Shown: in pieces, positions 1 through 13,500 of the stretch
Position numbering within the stretch: the stretch's first letter is position 1
Layout: every line of letters begins with the position of its first letter
NCBI RefSeq assembly: GCF_029227915.1
Contig: NC_079877.1
Span: forward strand, 34,065,851 to 34,129,850
Source: Hydractinia symbiolongicarpus
Lineage: Eukaryota; Cnidaria; Hydrozoa; Anthoathecata; Hydractiniidae
DNA length: 64,000 nucleotides
Direction: 5' to 3'
Notes under the pieces: generated by a model
What the model saw: only the letters and a program-made list of their open reading frames with translations
Database searches by the model: none
Told to the model about the DNA's origin: nothing
Position numbers and translations under genes: made by a program

Positions 1-978
1 AGTCCGTTTGAGTTACAACGGTTGCGTCACATATTTGTACGAAAAAAGATTGGCGATATTTTTTTAATATTACTAGGTTGCATCGCTTTTAACAGTGAAA
101 CGATTGACTGTGGGACTTAATGAACTGATTTTGGACTTTGACCTTATAAATGTGATAAGTAACACAAGTAGACTTTAAGAAATAATATTCTTCTTAATTT
201 GACATGATTCCTGGAACTCAGCGATTACACTGGTCGCTGTGGGAGCGCTTTATATAAAAATTTAGATAAATAAGTTATTTTTTACTGTAGGACCAAGCCT
301 AGCTGTTAGCGCTCAGTGAAGAAATAGAGACAGTTTCATGAAATACATTTCATTGAGTTTCTCACTGTATAAGTCCGTGTGAGGTACAACGGTTGCGTTA
401 CATAGTCGTACCAACATGTATTTAGCAATGTTTTTCTGATATTGCTAGGTTGCATCGCTTTTAACAGTGAAACGATGGACAGTGGGACTTAATTGAACTG
501 ATTTTGGACTTTGATCTTATAAATGTGATAAATGAAACAATTGGACTTCAAGAAATTACATTCTTCTTAATTTGAAATGATTGCTGGAACTCAGCGATTA
601 CACTGGGCGCTGTGGTAGCGCTTTATTTAAAAATTTAGATAAATAAATCGTTTTTAACGGTGGGGACCAATCCTAGCTGTTTGTGCGCGCTGAAAAAATA
701 GAGAGAGTTTCATAAAATACATTTCATTGACTTTCTAACGGTAATAGTCCGTTTGAGTTACAACGGTTGCGTCACATATTTGTACGAAAAAAGATTGGCG
801 ATATTTTTCTGATATTACTAGGTTGCATCGCTTTTAACAGTGAAACGATTGACAGGGTACTTAATTAAACTGATTTTGGACTTTGACCTTATAAATGTGA
901 TAGATAACACAATTGGACTCCAAGAACAAAAATTCTTCTTAATTTGACATGATTCCTGGAACTCAGCGATTACACTGG

Positions 979-993
979 GCGCTGTGGGAGCGC
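979..993 (+). repeat. Monomer hairpin GCGCT-N5-AGCGC (example copy)
   Basis: A perfect 5-bp inverted repeat, GCGCT/AGCGC, surrounds a 5-base loop (GTGGG here, GTGGT in the neighbouring subfamily, for example 607-621). The same structure recurs once per monomer across much of both arrays. Loop variants such as GCGCT-ATGGT-AGCGC keep both arms. It is lost in the subfamily reading GGCGCCGCAGTTGCACTTTA, in the GGCACTGTGGGAGCGC subfamily (one arm changed), and in the end monomer near 56,480 (AGCCC). Function unknown; a protein-binding or cruciform-forming site is possible. Confidence 0.75.
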
Positions 994-1052
994 TTTATAT
1001 AAAAATATAGATAAATAAGTTATTTTTTACTGTGGGACCAAGCCTAGCTATT

Positions 1053-1062
1053 AGCGCGCGCT
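1053..1062 (+). repeat. Monomer palindrome AGCGCGCGCT (example copy)
   Basis: A 10-bp fully self-complementary, alternating purine-pyrimidine core sits in an AT-rich monomer about 60 bp after the hairpin. Variants in other monomers include TTAGCGCGCTGAA (shorter), GCGCGCACTGAG, GCGTGCGCTGAA and GCGCGTGCTGAA, so the exact palindrome belongs to some subfamilies while a GC-rich core is general. Alternating GC of this kind can adopt Z-DNA and is rich in CpG. Any role is inference. Confidence 0.65.
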
Positions 1063-1429
1063 GAATAAATAGAGACGTCTTCAAACCCTACATTTTAATG
1101 ACTTTCTAACGGTATCAATCCGTTTGAGTTACAACGCTTGCGTCACATATTCGTACCAACATGTTTTTAGCGATACTCTTCTTATGTTACTAGGTTGCAT
1201 TGCTTTTAACAGTGACACGATGGACAGTGGGACTTAATTGAACTGATTTTGGACTTTGATCTTATAAATGTGATAAATGAAACAATTGGACTTCAATAAA
1301 TAACATTCTTCTTAAATTGAAATGATTGCTGGAACCCAGCGATTACACTGGGCGCTGTGGTAGCGCTTTATTTAAAAACTTAGATAAGTAAGTCATTTTT
1401 TACTGTGGGACCAATCCTAGTCGTTAGCG

Positions 1430-3426
1430 CGCTGAAAAAGTAAAGACAGTTTCATAAAAGAAATTTCATTGACTTTCTCACGGCATCAGTCCATTTGAGT
1501 TACAACGGCTGCGTCACATGTTCGTACCAACATGTATTTAGCGATATTTTCTGATGTTACTAGGTTGCATCGCTTTTAACAGTGACACGATGGACAGTGG
1601 GACTTAATTGAACTGATTTTGGACTTTGATCTTATAAATGTGATAAATGAAACAATTGGACTTCAATAAATAACATTCTTCTTAATTTGACATGATTGCT
1701 GGAACTCAGCTATTACACTGGGCGCTGTGGGAGCGCTTTATATAAAAATTGAGATTAATAAGTCATTTTTTACTGTGGGACCAAGCCTAGCTGTTAGCGC
1801 GCGCTGAATAAATAGAGACAGCTTCAAACTCTACATTTCAATGACTTTCTAACGGTATCAATCCGTTTGAGTTACAACGATTGCGTCACATATTCGTACC
1901 AACATGTATTTAGCGATACTTTTCTGATGTTACTAGGTTGCATCGCTTATAACAGTGAAACGATGGACAGTGGGACTTAATTGAACTGATTTTGGACTTT
2001 GACCTTATAAATGTGATAAATGACACAATTGGACTCCAAGAAATAACATTCTTCTTAATTTGATATGATTGCTGGAACTCAGCGATTACACTGGGCGCTG
2101 TGGTAGCACTTTATTTAAAAATTTAGATAAATAAATCATTTTTAACGGTGGGGACCAATCCTAGCCGTTTGTGCGCGCTGAGTAAATAGAGAGAGTTTCA
2201 TAAAATACATTTCATTGACTTTCTAACGGCATCAGTCCGTTTGAGTTACAACGGTTGCGTCACATATTCGTACGAAAAAAGATTGGCGATATTTTTCTGA
2301 TATTACTAGGTTGCATCGCTTTTAACAGTGAAACGATTGACTGTGGGACTTAATGAACTGATTTTGGACTTTGACCTTATAAATGTGATAAGTAACACAA
2401 GTAGACTTTAAGAAATAATATTCTTCTTAATTTGACATGATTCCTGGAACTCAGCGATTACACTGGGCGCTGTGGGAGCGCTTTATATAAAAATTGAGAT
2501 TAATAAGTCATTTTTTACTGTGGGACCAAGCCTAGCTGTTAGCGCGCGCTGAAAAAGTAAAGACAGTTTCATAAAAGAAATTTCATTGAATTTCGCACGG
2601 CATCAGTCCATTTAAGTTACAACGGCTGCGTCACATGTTCGTACCAACATGTATTTAGCGATATTTTCTGATATTACTAATTTGCATCGCTTTTACCAGT
2701 GAAACGATTGACTGTGGGACTTAATGAACTGATATTGGACTTCGACCTTATAAATGTGATAAATGACACAATTGGACTCCAAGAAATAACATTCTTATTA
2801 ATTTGACATGATTGCTGGAACTCAGCTATTACACTGGGCGCTGTGGTAGCGCTTTATATAAAAATTGAGATTAATAAGTCATTTTTTACTGTGGGACCAA
2901 GCCTAGCTGTTAGCGCGCGCTGAATAAATAGAGACAGCTTCAAACCCTACATTTCAATGACTTTCTAACGGTATCAATCCGTTTGAGTTACAACGATTGC
3001 GTCACATATTCGTACCAACATGTATTTAGCGATACTTTTCTGATATTATTAGGTTGCATCGCTTATAACAGTGAAACGATGGACAGCGGGACTTAATTGA
3101 ACTGATTTTGGACTTTGACCTTATAAATGTGATAAATGACACAATTGGACTCCAAGAAATAACATTCTTCTTAATTTGATATGATTGCTGGAACTCAGCG
3201 ATTACACTGGGCGCTGTGGTAGCGCTTTATTTAAAAATTTAGATAAATAAATCGTTTTTAACGGTGGGGACCAATCCTAGCCGTTTGTGCGCGCTGAGTA
3301 AATAGAGAGAGTTTCATAAAATACATTTCATTGACTTTCTAACGGCATCAGTCCGTTTGAATTACAACGGTTGCGTCACATATTCGTACGAAAAAAGATT
3401 GGCGATATTTTTCTGATATTACTAGG
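1430..3426 (+). repeat. Trimer duplication, ~1,116-bp unit
   Basis: Three consecutive monomers marked by GGCTGCGTCACATGTTCGTA (1,505), ACGATTGCGTCACATATTCG (1,877) and ACGAAAAAAGATTGGCG (2,272) repeat in the same order 1,116-1,117 bp later. Similarity fails to the left near GCGCGCTGAAAAAGT and to the right where one copy has CGCTTTTAACAGTG and the other CGCTTATAACAGTG. The copies have some substitutions, so this duplication is older than the hexamer pair that follows. Confidence 0.7.
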
Positions 3427-6009
3427 TTGCATCGCTTATAACAGTGAAACGATGGACAGTGGGACTTAATTGAACTGATTTTGGACTTTGATCTTATAAA
3501 TGTGATAAATGAAAGAATTGGACTTCAAGAAATAACATTCTTCTTAATTTGAAATGATTGCTGGAACTCAGCGATTACACTGGGCGCTGTGGTAGCGCTT
3601 TATTTAAAAATGTAGATAAATAAATCATTTTTAACGGTGGGGACCAATCCTAGCCGTTTGTGCGCAATGAAAAAATAGAGAGAGTTTCATAAAATACATT
3701 TCATTGACTTTCTAACGGTAATAGTCCGTTTGAGTTACAACGGTTGCGTCACATATTCGTACGAAAAAAGATTGGCGATATTTTTCTGAAATTACTAGGT
3801 TGCATCGCTTTTAACAGTGAAACGATTGACAGGGGGACTTAATTAAACTGATTTTGGACTTTGACCTTATAAATGTGATAGATAACACAATTGGACTACA
3901 AGAACAAACATTCTTCTTAATTTGACATGATTCCTGGAACTCAGAGATTACACTGGGCGCTGTGGTAGCGCTTTATTTAAAAATTTAGATAAATAAATCA
4001 TTTTTAACGGTGGGGACCAATCCTAGCCGTTTGTGCGCGCTGAGTAAATAGAGAGAGTTTCATAAAATACATTTCATTGACTTTCTAACGGTATCAGTCC
4101 GTTTGAATTGCAACGGTTGCGTCACATATTTGTACGAAAAAGGATTGGCGATGTTTTTCTGATATTACTAGGTTGCATCGCTTTTAACAGTGAAACGATT
4201 GACTGTGGGACTTAATGAACTGATTTTGGACTTTGACCTTATAAATGTGATAAGTAACACAAGTAGACTTTAAGAAATAACATTCTTCTTAATTTGACAT
4301 GATTCCTGGAACTCAGCGATTACACTGGGCGCTGTGGGAGCGCTTTATAAAAAAAATTTAGATAAATAAGTTATTTTTTACTGTGGGACCAAGCCTAGCT
4401 GTTAGCGCGCAGTGAAGAAATAGAGACAGTTTCATGAAATACATTTCATTGAATTTCTCACTGTATAAGTCCGTGTGAGGTACAACGGTTGCGTTACATA
4501 TTCGTACCAACATGTATTTAGCAATGTGTTTCTGATATTGCTAGGTTGCATCGCTTTAACAGTGAAACGATGGACAGTGGGACTTAATTGAACTGATTTT
4601 GGACTTTGATCTTATAAATGTGATAAATGAAAGAATTGGACTTCAAGAAATAACATTCTTCTTAATTTGAAATGATTGCTGGAACTCAGCGATTACACTG
4701 GGCGCTGTGGTAGCGCTTTATTTAAAAATTTAGATAAATAAATCATTTTTAACGGTGGGGACTAATCCTAGCCGTTTGTGCGCGCTGAAAAAATAGAGAG
4801 AGTTTCATAAAATACATTTCATTGACTTTCTAACGGTAATAGTCCGTTTGAGTTACAACGGTTGCGTCACATATTCGTATGAAAAAAGATTGGCGATATT
4901 TTTCTGATATTACTAGGTTGCATCGCTTTTAACAGTGAAACGATTGAAAGTGGGACTTAATTAAACTGATTTTGGACTTTGACCTTATAAATGTGATAGA
5001 TAACACAATTGGACTCCAAGAACAAACATTCTTCTTAATTTGACATGATTCCTGGAACTCAGCGATTACACTGGAAGCTGTGGTAGCGCTTTATTTAAAA
5101 ATTTAGATAAATAAATCATTTTTAACGGTGGGGACCAATCCTTGCCGTTTGTGCGCGCTGAGTAAATAGAGAGAGTTTCATAAAATACATTTCATTGACT
5201 TTCTAACAGTATCAGTCCGTTTGAGTTACAACGGCTGCGTCACATATTCGTACGAAAAAAGATTGACGATATTTTTCTGATATTATTAGGTTGCATCGCT
5301 AATAACAGTGAAACGATGGACAGTGGGACTTAATTGAACTGATTTTGGACTTTGATCTTATAAATGTGATAAATGACACAATTGGACTTCAAGAAATAAC
5401 ATTCTTCTTAATTTGAAATGATTGCTGGAACTCAGCGATTACACTGGGCGCTGTGGGAGCGCTTTATATAAAAATTTAGATAAATAAGTGATTTTTTATA
5501 GTGGGACCAAGCCTAGCTATTAGCGCGCGGTGAAGATATAGAGACAGTTTCATGAAATACATTTCATTGAATTTCTCACTGTATAAGTCCGTGTGAGGTA
5601 CAACGGTTGCGTCACATATTCGTACCAACATGTATTTAGCAATGTTTTTCTGATATTGCTAGGTTGCGTCGCTTTTAACAGTGAAACGATGGACAGTGGG
5701 ACTTAATTGAACTGAATTTGGACTTTGATCTTATAAATGTGATAAATGACACAATTAGACTCCAAGAAATAACATTCTTCTTAATTTGAAATGATTGCTG
5801 GAACTCAGCGATTACACTGGGCACTGTGGGAGCGCTTTATTTAAAGACTTAGATAAATAAGTCAGTTTTTACTGTGGGACCAATCCTGGCCGTTAGCGCG
5901 CACTGAGTAAATAGAGAGAGTTTCATAAAATACATTTCATTAACTTTCTAACGGCATCAGTCCGTTTAAGTTACAACGGTTGCGTCACATAATCGTACCA
6001 AAGTGTATT

Positions 6010-9000
6010 TAGCGACATTTTTCTGATATTACTCGGTTGCATCGCTTTTAACAGTGAAACGATTGACTGTGAGTCTTAATTTAACTGATTTTGGACTTTG
6101 ACATTATAAATGTGATAAATGACACAATTGGACTTTAAGAAATAACATTCTCCTTAATTTGATATGATTGCGGGAACTCAGCGATTACACTGGGCGCTGT
6201 GGTAGCGCTTTATTTAAAAATTTAGATAAATAAATCATTTTTAACGGTGGGGACCAATCCTAGCCGTTTGTGCGCGCTGAAAAAATAGAGAGAGTTTCAT
6301 AAAATACATTTCATTGACTTTCTAACGGTAATAGTCCGTTTGAGTTACAACGGTTGCGTCACATATTCGTACGAAAAAAGTTTGGCGATATTTTTCTGAT
6401 ATTACTAGGTTGCATCGCTTTTAACAGTGAAACGATTGACAGGGGGACTTAATTAAACTGATTTTGGACTTTGACCTTATAAATGTGATAGATAACACAA
6501 TTGGACTCCAAGAACAAACATTCTTCTTAAATTGACATGATTCCTGGAACTCAGCGATTACACTGGGCGCTGTGGGAGCGCTTTATATAAAAATATAGAT
6601 AAATAAGTTATTCTTTACTGTGGGACCAAGCCTAGCTATTAGCGCGCGCTGAATAAATAGAGACGTCTTCAAACCCTACATTTCAATGACTTTCTAACGG
6701 TATCAATCCGTTTGAGTTACAACGATTGCGTCACATATTCGTACCAACATGTATTTAGCGATACTCTTCTGATGTTACTAGGTTGCATCGCTTTTAACAG
6801 TGAAACGATGGACAGTGGGACTTAATTGAACTGATTTTGGACTTTGATCTTATAAATGTGATAAATGAAACAATTGGACTTCAAGAAATAACATTCTTCT
6901 TAATTTGAAATGATTGCTGGAACTCAGCGATTACACTGGGCGCTGTGGTAGCGCTTTATTTAAAAACTTAGGTAAGTAAGTCATTTTTTACTGTGGGACC
7001 AATCCTAGTCGTTAGCGCGCTGAAAAAGTAAAGACAGTTTCATAAAAGAAATTTCATTGACTTTCTCACGGCATCAGTCCATTTGAGTTACAACGGCTGC
7101 GTCACATGTTCGTACCAACATGTATTTAGCGATATTTTCTGATATTACTAATTTGCATCGCTTTTAACAGTGAAACGGTGGACTGTGGGACTTAATTCAA
7201 CTGATATTGTACTTTGGCCTTATAAATGTGATAAATGACACATTTGGACTCCAAGAAATAACATTTTCTTAATTTGACATGATTGCTGAAACTCAGCTAT
7301 TACACTGGGCGCTGTGGGAGCGCTTTATATAAAAATTGAGATTAATAAGTCATTTTTTACTGTGGGACCAAGCCTAGCTGCTAGCGCGCGCTGAATAAAT
7401 AGAGACAGCTCCAAACCCTACATTTCAATGACATTCTAACTGTATCAATCCGTTTGAGTTACAACGATTGCGTCACATATTCGTACCAACATGTATTTAG
7501 CGATACTTTTCTGATGTTAATAGGTTGCATCGCTTATAACAGTGAAACGATGGACAGTGGGACTTAATTGAACTGATTTTGGACTTTGACCTTATAAATG
7601 TGATAAATGACACAATTGGACTCCAAGAAATAACATTCTTCTTAATTTGATATGATTGCTGGAACTCAGCGATTACACTGGGCGCTGTGGTAGCGCTTTA
7701 TTTAAAAATTTAGATAAATAAATCATTTTTAACGGTGGGGACCAATCCTAGCCGTTTGTGCGCGCTGAGTAAATAGAGAGAGTTTCATAAAATACATTTC
7801 ATTGACTTTCTAACGGTATCAGTCCGTTTGAGTTACAACGGTTGCGTCACATAATTGTACGAAAAAAGATTGGCGATATTTTTCTGATACTAGGTTGCAT
7901 CGCTTTTAACAGTGAAACGATTGACAGGGGGACTTAATTAAACTGATTTTGGACTTTGACCTAATAAATGTGATAAATGACACAATTATACTCCAAGAAA
8001 TAACATTCTTCTTAATTTGAAATGATTGCTGGAACTCAGCGATTACACTGGGCACTGTGGGAGCGCTTTATTTAAAGACGTAGATAAATAAGTCAGTTTT
8101 TACTGTGGGACCAATTCTAGCCGTTAGCGCGCACAGAGTAAATAGAGAGAGAGTTTCATAAAATACATTTCATTTACTTTCTAACGGCATCAGTCCGTTT
8201 GAGTTACAACGGTTGCGTCACATAATTGTACCCACGTGTATTTAGCGACATTTTTCTGATATTACTCGGTTGCATCGCTTTTAACAGTGAAACGATTGAC
8301 TGTGAGTCTTAATTTAACTGATTTTGGACTTTGACATTATAAATGTGATAAATGACACAATTGGACTTTAAGAAATAACATTCTCCTTAATTTGATATGA
8401 TTGCGGGAACTCAGCGATTACACTGGGCGCTGTGGTAGCGCTTTATTTAAAAATTTAGATAAATAAATCATTTTTAACGGTGGGGACCAATCCTAGCCGT
8501 TTGTGCGCGCTGAAAAAATAGAGAGAGTTTCATAAAATACATTTCATTGACTTTCTAACGGTAATAGTCCGTTTGAGTTACAACGGTTGCGTCACATATT
8601 CGTACGAAAAAAGTTTGGCGATATTTTTCTGATATTACTAGGTTGCATCGCTTTTAACAGTGAAACGATTGACAGGGGGACTTAATTAAACTGATTTTGG
8701 ACTTTGACCTTATAAATGTGATAGATAACACAATTGGACTCCAAGAACAAACATTCTTCTTAAATTGACATGATTCCTGGAACTCAGCGATTACACTGGG
8801 CGCTGTGGGAGCGCTTTATATAAAAATATAGATAAATAAGTTATTCTTTACTGTGGGACCAAGCCTAGCTATTAGCGCGCGCTGAATAAATAGAGACGTC
8901 TTCAAACCCTACATTTCAATGACTTTCTAACGGTATCAATCCGTTTGAGTTACAACGATTGCGTCACATATTCGTACCAACATGTATTTAGCGATACTCT

Positions 9001-10538
9001 TCTGATGTTACTAGGTTGCATCGCTTTTAACAGTGAAACGATGGACAGTGGGACTTAATTGAACTGATTTTGGACTTTGATCTTATAAATGTGATAAATG
9101 AAACAATTGGACTTCAAGAAATAACATTCTTCTTAATTTGAAATGATTGCTGGAACTCAGCGATTACACTGGGCGCTGTGGTAGCGCTTTATTTAAAAAC
9201 TTAGGTAAGTAAGTCATTTTTTACTGTGGGACCAATCCTAGTCGTTAGCGCGCTGAAAAAGTAAAGACAGTTTCATAAAAGAAATTTCATTGACTTTCTC
9301 ACGGCATCAGTCCATTTGAGTTACAACGGCTGCGTCACATGTTCGTACCAACATGTATTTAGCGATATTTTCTGATATTACTAATTTGCATCGCTTTTAA
9401 CAGTGAAACGGTGGACTGTGGGACTTAATTCAACTGATATTGTACTTTGGCCTTATAAATGTGATAAATGACACATTTGGACTCCAAGAAATAACATTTT
9501 CTTAATTTGACATGATTGCTGAAACTCAGCTATTACACTGGGCGCTGTGGGAGCGCTTTATATAAAAATTGAGATTAATAAGTCATTTTTTACTGTGGGA
9601 CCAAGCCTAGCTGCTAGCGCGCGCTGAATAAATAGAGACAGCTCCAAACCCTACATTTCAATGACATTCTAACTGTATCAATCCGTTTGAGTTACAACGA
9701 TTGCGTCACATATTCGTACCAACATGTATTTAGCGATACTTTTCTGATGTTAATAGGTTGCATCGCTTATAACAGTGAAACGATGGACAGTGGGACTTAA
9801 TTGAACTGATTTTGGACTTTGACCTTATAAATGTGATAAATGACACAATTGGACTCCAAGAAATAACATTCTTCTTAATTTGATATGATTGCTGGAACTC
9901 AGCGATTACACTGGGCGCTGTGGTAGCGCTTTATTTAAAAATTTAGATAAATAAATCATTTTTAACGGTGGGGACCAATCCTAGCCGTTTGTGCGCGCTG
10001 AGTAAATAGAGAGAGTTTCATAAAATACATTTCATTGACTTTCTAACGGTATCAGTCCGTTTGAGTTACAACGGTTGCGTCACATAATTGTACGAAAAAA
10101 GATTGGCGATATTTTTCTGATACTAGGTTGCATCGCTTTTAACAGTGAAACGATTGACAGGGGGACTTAATTAAACTGATTTTGGACTTTGACCTAATAA
10201 ATGTGATAAATGACACAATTATACTCCAAGAAATAACATTCTTCTTAATTTGAAATGATTGCTGGAACTCAGCGATTACACTGGGCACTGTGGGAGCGCT
10301 TTATTTAAAGACGTAGATAAATAAGTCAGTTTTTACTGTGGGACCAATTCTAGCCGTTAGCGCGCACAGAGTAAATAGAGAGAGAGTTTCATAAAATACA
10401 TTTCATTTACTTTCTAACGGCATCAGTCCGTTTGAGTTACAACGGTTGCGTCACATAATTGTACCCACGTGTATTTAGCGACATTTTTCTGATATTACTC
10501 GGTTGCATCGCTTTTAACAGTGAAACGATTGACTGTGA
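6010..10538 (+). repeat. Hexamer HOR, 2,233-bp unit in two tandem copies
   Basis: The tract 6,010-8,305 reappears at 8,243-10,538 with a constant offset of 2,233 bp (six monomers of about 372). Rare markers are shared by both copies: GTGAGTCTTAATTTAACTG (6,070 and 8,303), AAAAAAGTTTGGCGATA (6,374 and 8,607), GAAACGGTGGACTGTG, TAGCTGCTAGCGCGC, GATGTTAATAGG and the 3-bp deletion CTGATACTAGG (about 7,886 and 10,119). I saw no differences in the stretches compared. To the left of 6,010 the alignment becomes clearly diverged; to the right it ends where GTGAGTCTT is replaced by GTGAGAATT. This is a very recent tandem duplication or an assembly duplicate. Confidence 0.9.
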
Positions 10539-13500
10539 GAATTAATTGAACTGACTTTGGACTTTGGCCTTATAAATGTGATAAAAAACACAATTGGACT
10601 CTAAGAAATAATATTCTTCTTGATTTGACATGATTGCTGGAACTGAGCGATTACACTGGGCGCTATGGTAGCGCTTTATTTAAAAATTTAGATAAGTTAG
10701 TCATTTTTTACTGTGGGACCAATCCTAGCCGTTAGCCCGCTGAAAAAGTAAAGACAGTTTCATAAAAGAAATTTCATTGACTTTCTCACAGCATCAGTCC
10801 GTTTGAGTTACAACGGTTGCGTCACATATTCGTACAAACATCTATTTAGCAATATCTTTCTGATTATACAAGTTTGCATCGCTTTTAACAGTGAAACGAT
10901 TGACTGTGGGACTTAATTGAACTGATTTTGGACTTTGACCTTATAAATGTGATAAATAAAACAATTGTACTCCGAGAAATAACATTCTTCTTAATTTGAC
11001 ATGATTGCTTGAACTCAACGATTACGCTGGGTGCTGTGGTAGCGCTTTATTTAAAAATTTAGATAAATAATTCAGTTTCTACTGTGGGACAAAGCCTAGC
11101 TGTTAGCGCGCAGTGACGAAATAGAGACAGTTTCAGGAAATACATTTCATTAAATTTCTCACTGTATAAGTCCGTGTGAGGTACAACGGTTGCGTTACAT
11201 ATTCGTACCAACATGTATTTAGCAATGTTTTTCTGATATTGCTAGGTTGCGTCGCTTTTAACAGTGAAACGATGGACAGTGGGACTTAATTGAACTGATT
11301 TTGGACTTTGATCTTATAAATGTGATAAATGACACAATTAGACTCCAAGAAATAACATTCTTCTTAATTTGAAATGATTGCTGGAACTCAGCGATTACAC
11401 TGGGCGCTGTGGGAGCGCTTTATATAAAAATATAGATAAATAAGTCAGTTTTTACTGTGGGACCAATCCTGGCCGTTAGCGCGCACTGAGTAAATAGAGA
11501 GAGTTTCATAAAATACATTTCATTAACTTTCTAACGGCATCAGTCCGTTTAAGTTACAACGGTTGCGTCACATAATCGTACCAAAGTGTATTTAGCGACA
11601 TTTTTCTGATATTACTCGGTTGCATCGCTTTTAACAGTGAAACGATTGACTGTGAGTCTTAATTTAACTGACTTTGGACTTTGACCTTATAAATGTGATA
11701 AATGACACAATTGGACTTTAAGAAATAACATTCTCCTTAATTTGATATGATTGCGGGAACTCAGCGATTACACTGGGCGCTGTGGTAGCGCTTTATTTAA
11801 AAATTTAGATAAATAAATCATTTTTAACGGTGGGGACCAATCCTAGCCGTTTGTGCGCGCTGAAAAAATAGAGAGAGTTTCATAAAATACATTTCATTGA
11901 CTTTCTAACGGTAATAGTCCGTTTGAGTTACAACGGTTGCGTCACATATTCGTACGAAAAAACATTGGCGATATTTTTCTGATATTACTAGGTTGCATCG
12001 CTTTTAACAGTGAAACGATTGACAGGGGGACTTAATTAAACTGATTTTGGACTTTGACCTTATAAATGTGATAGATAACACAATTGGACTCCAAGAACAA
12101 ACATTCTTCTTAATTTGACATGATTCCTGGAACTCAGCGATTACACTGGGCGCTGTGGGAGCGCTTTATATAAAAATATAGATAAATAAGTTATTTTTTA
12201 CTGTGGGACCAAGCCTAGCTATTAGCGCGCGCTGAATAAATAGAGACGTCTTCAAACCCTACATTTCAATGACTTTCTAACGGTATCAATCCGTTTGAGT
12301 TACAACGATTGCGTCACATATTCGTACCAACATGTATTTAGCGATACTCTTCTGATGTTACTAGGTTGCATCGCTTTTAACAGTGAAACGATGGACAGTG
12401 GGACTTAATTGAACTGATTTTGGACTTTGATCTTATAAATGTGATAAATGAAACAGTTGGACTTCAAGAAATAACATTCTTCTTAATTTGAAATGATTGC
12501 TGGAACTCAGCGATTACACTGGGCGCTGTGGTAGCGCTTTATTTAAAAACTTAGATAAGTAAGTCATTTTTTACTGTGGGACCAATCCTAGTCGTTAGCG
12601 CGCTGAAAAAGTAAAGACAGTTTCATAAAAGAAATTTCATTGACTTTCTCACGGCATCATTCCGTTTGAGTTACAACGATTGCGTCACATATTCGTACCA
12701 ACATGTATTTAGCGATACTTTTCTGATGTTAATAGGTTGCATCGCTTATAACAGTGAAACGATGGACAGTGGGACTTAATTGAACTGATTTTGGACTTTG
12801 TCCTTATAAATGTGATAAATGACACAATTGGACTCCAAGAAATAACATTCTTCTTAATTTGATATGATTGCTGGAACTCAGCGATTACACTGGGCGCTGT
12901 GGTAGCGCTTTATTTAAAAATTTAGATAAATAAATCATTTTTAACGGTGGGGACCAATCCTAGCCGTTTGTGCGCGCTGAGTAAATAGAGAGAGTTTCAT
13001 AAAATACATTTCATTGACTTTCTAACGGTATCAGTCCGTTTGAGTTACAACGGTTGCGTCACATATTTGTACGAAAAAAGATTGGCGATATTTTTCTGAT
13101 ACTAGGTTGCATCGCTTTTAACAGTGAAACGATTGACAGGGGGACTTAATTAAACTGATTTTGGACTTTGACCTAATAAATGTGATAAATGACACAATTA
13201 TACTCCAAGAAATAACATTCTTCTTAATTTGAAATGATTGCTGGAACTCAGCGATTACACTGGGCACTGTGGGAGCGCTTTATTTAAAGACGTAGATAAA
13301 TAAGTCAGTTTTTACTGTGGGACCAATTCTAGACGTTAGCGCGCACAGAGTAAATAGAGAGAGAGTTTCATAAAATATATTTCATTTACTTTCTAACGGC
13401 ATCAGTCCGTTTGAGTTACAACGGTTGCGTCACATAATTGTACCCACGTGTATTTAGCGACATTTTTCTGATATTACTCGGTTGCATCGCTTTTAACAGT

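Larger units (their letters stand above)
751..1121 (+). repeat. Reference satellite monomer (371 bp)
   Basis: One representative complete monomer, phased from the GTTTGAGTTACAACGG landmark to the next copy. It shows the order of parts: 5' landmark and GCGTCACAT at 751-780; the GATATTACTAGGTTGCATCG segment at about 810-830; the TTGGACTTTGACC segment at about 876-890; an AT-rich centre; the GCGCT-GTGGG-AGCGC hairpin at 979-993; ACTGTGGGACC at about 1,030-1,040; and the 10-bp palindrome at 1,053-1,062. Phase is arbitrary because the array is continuous. No promoter, start codon context or RNA gene is evident in it. Confidence 0.9.
1..6009 (+). repeat. Heterogeneous satellite block with 11-mer and trimer echoes
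   Basis: About 16 monomers of several interleaved subfamilies (one with ACGAAAAAAGATTGGCGATA, one with GTGTGAGGTACAACGG, one with CCAACATGTATTTAGCGATA). Positions 1-980 recur at 4,097-5,076 (offset 4,096 bp, 11 monomers), diverging where the second copy reads CTGGAAGCTGTGGTAGC. Positions about 1,430-2,310 recur at 2,546-3,426 (offset 1,116-1,117 bp, 3 monomers). The block looks like remnants of older HOR units broken by later exchange. No genes or other elements are seen. Confidence 0.8.

Noticed and set aside
751-800. CENP-B box-like motif around ATTCGTACCAACATGTA
   Set aside because: It keeps TTCG and the central A but lacks the CGGG half, so the essential pattern is not met on either strand.
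810-840. RNA polymerase III B-box in GGTTGCATCGC, which would suggest a SINE or tRNA origin
   Set aside because: The match to GGTTCGANNCC is poor and no A-box or terminator arrangement accompanies it.
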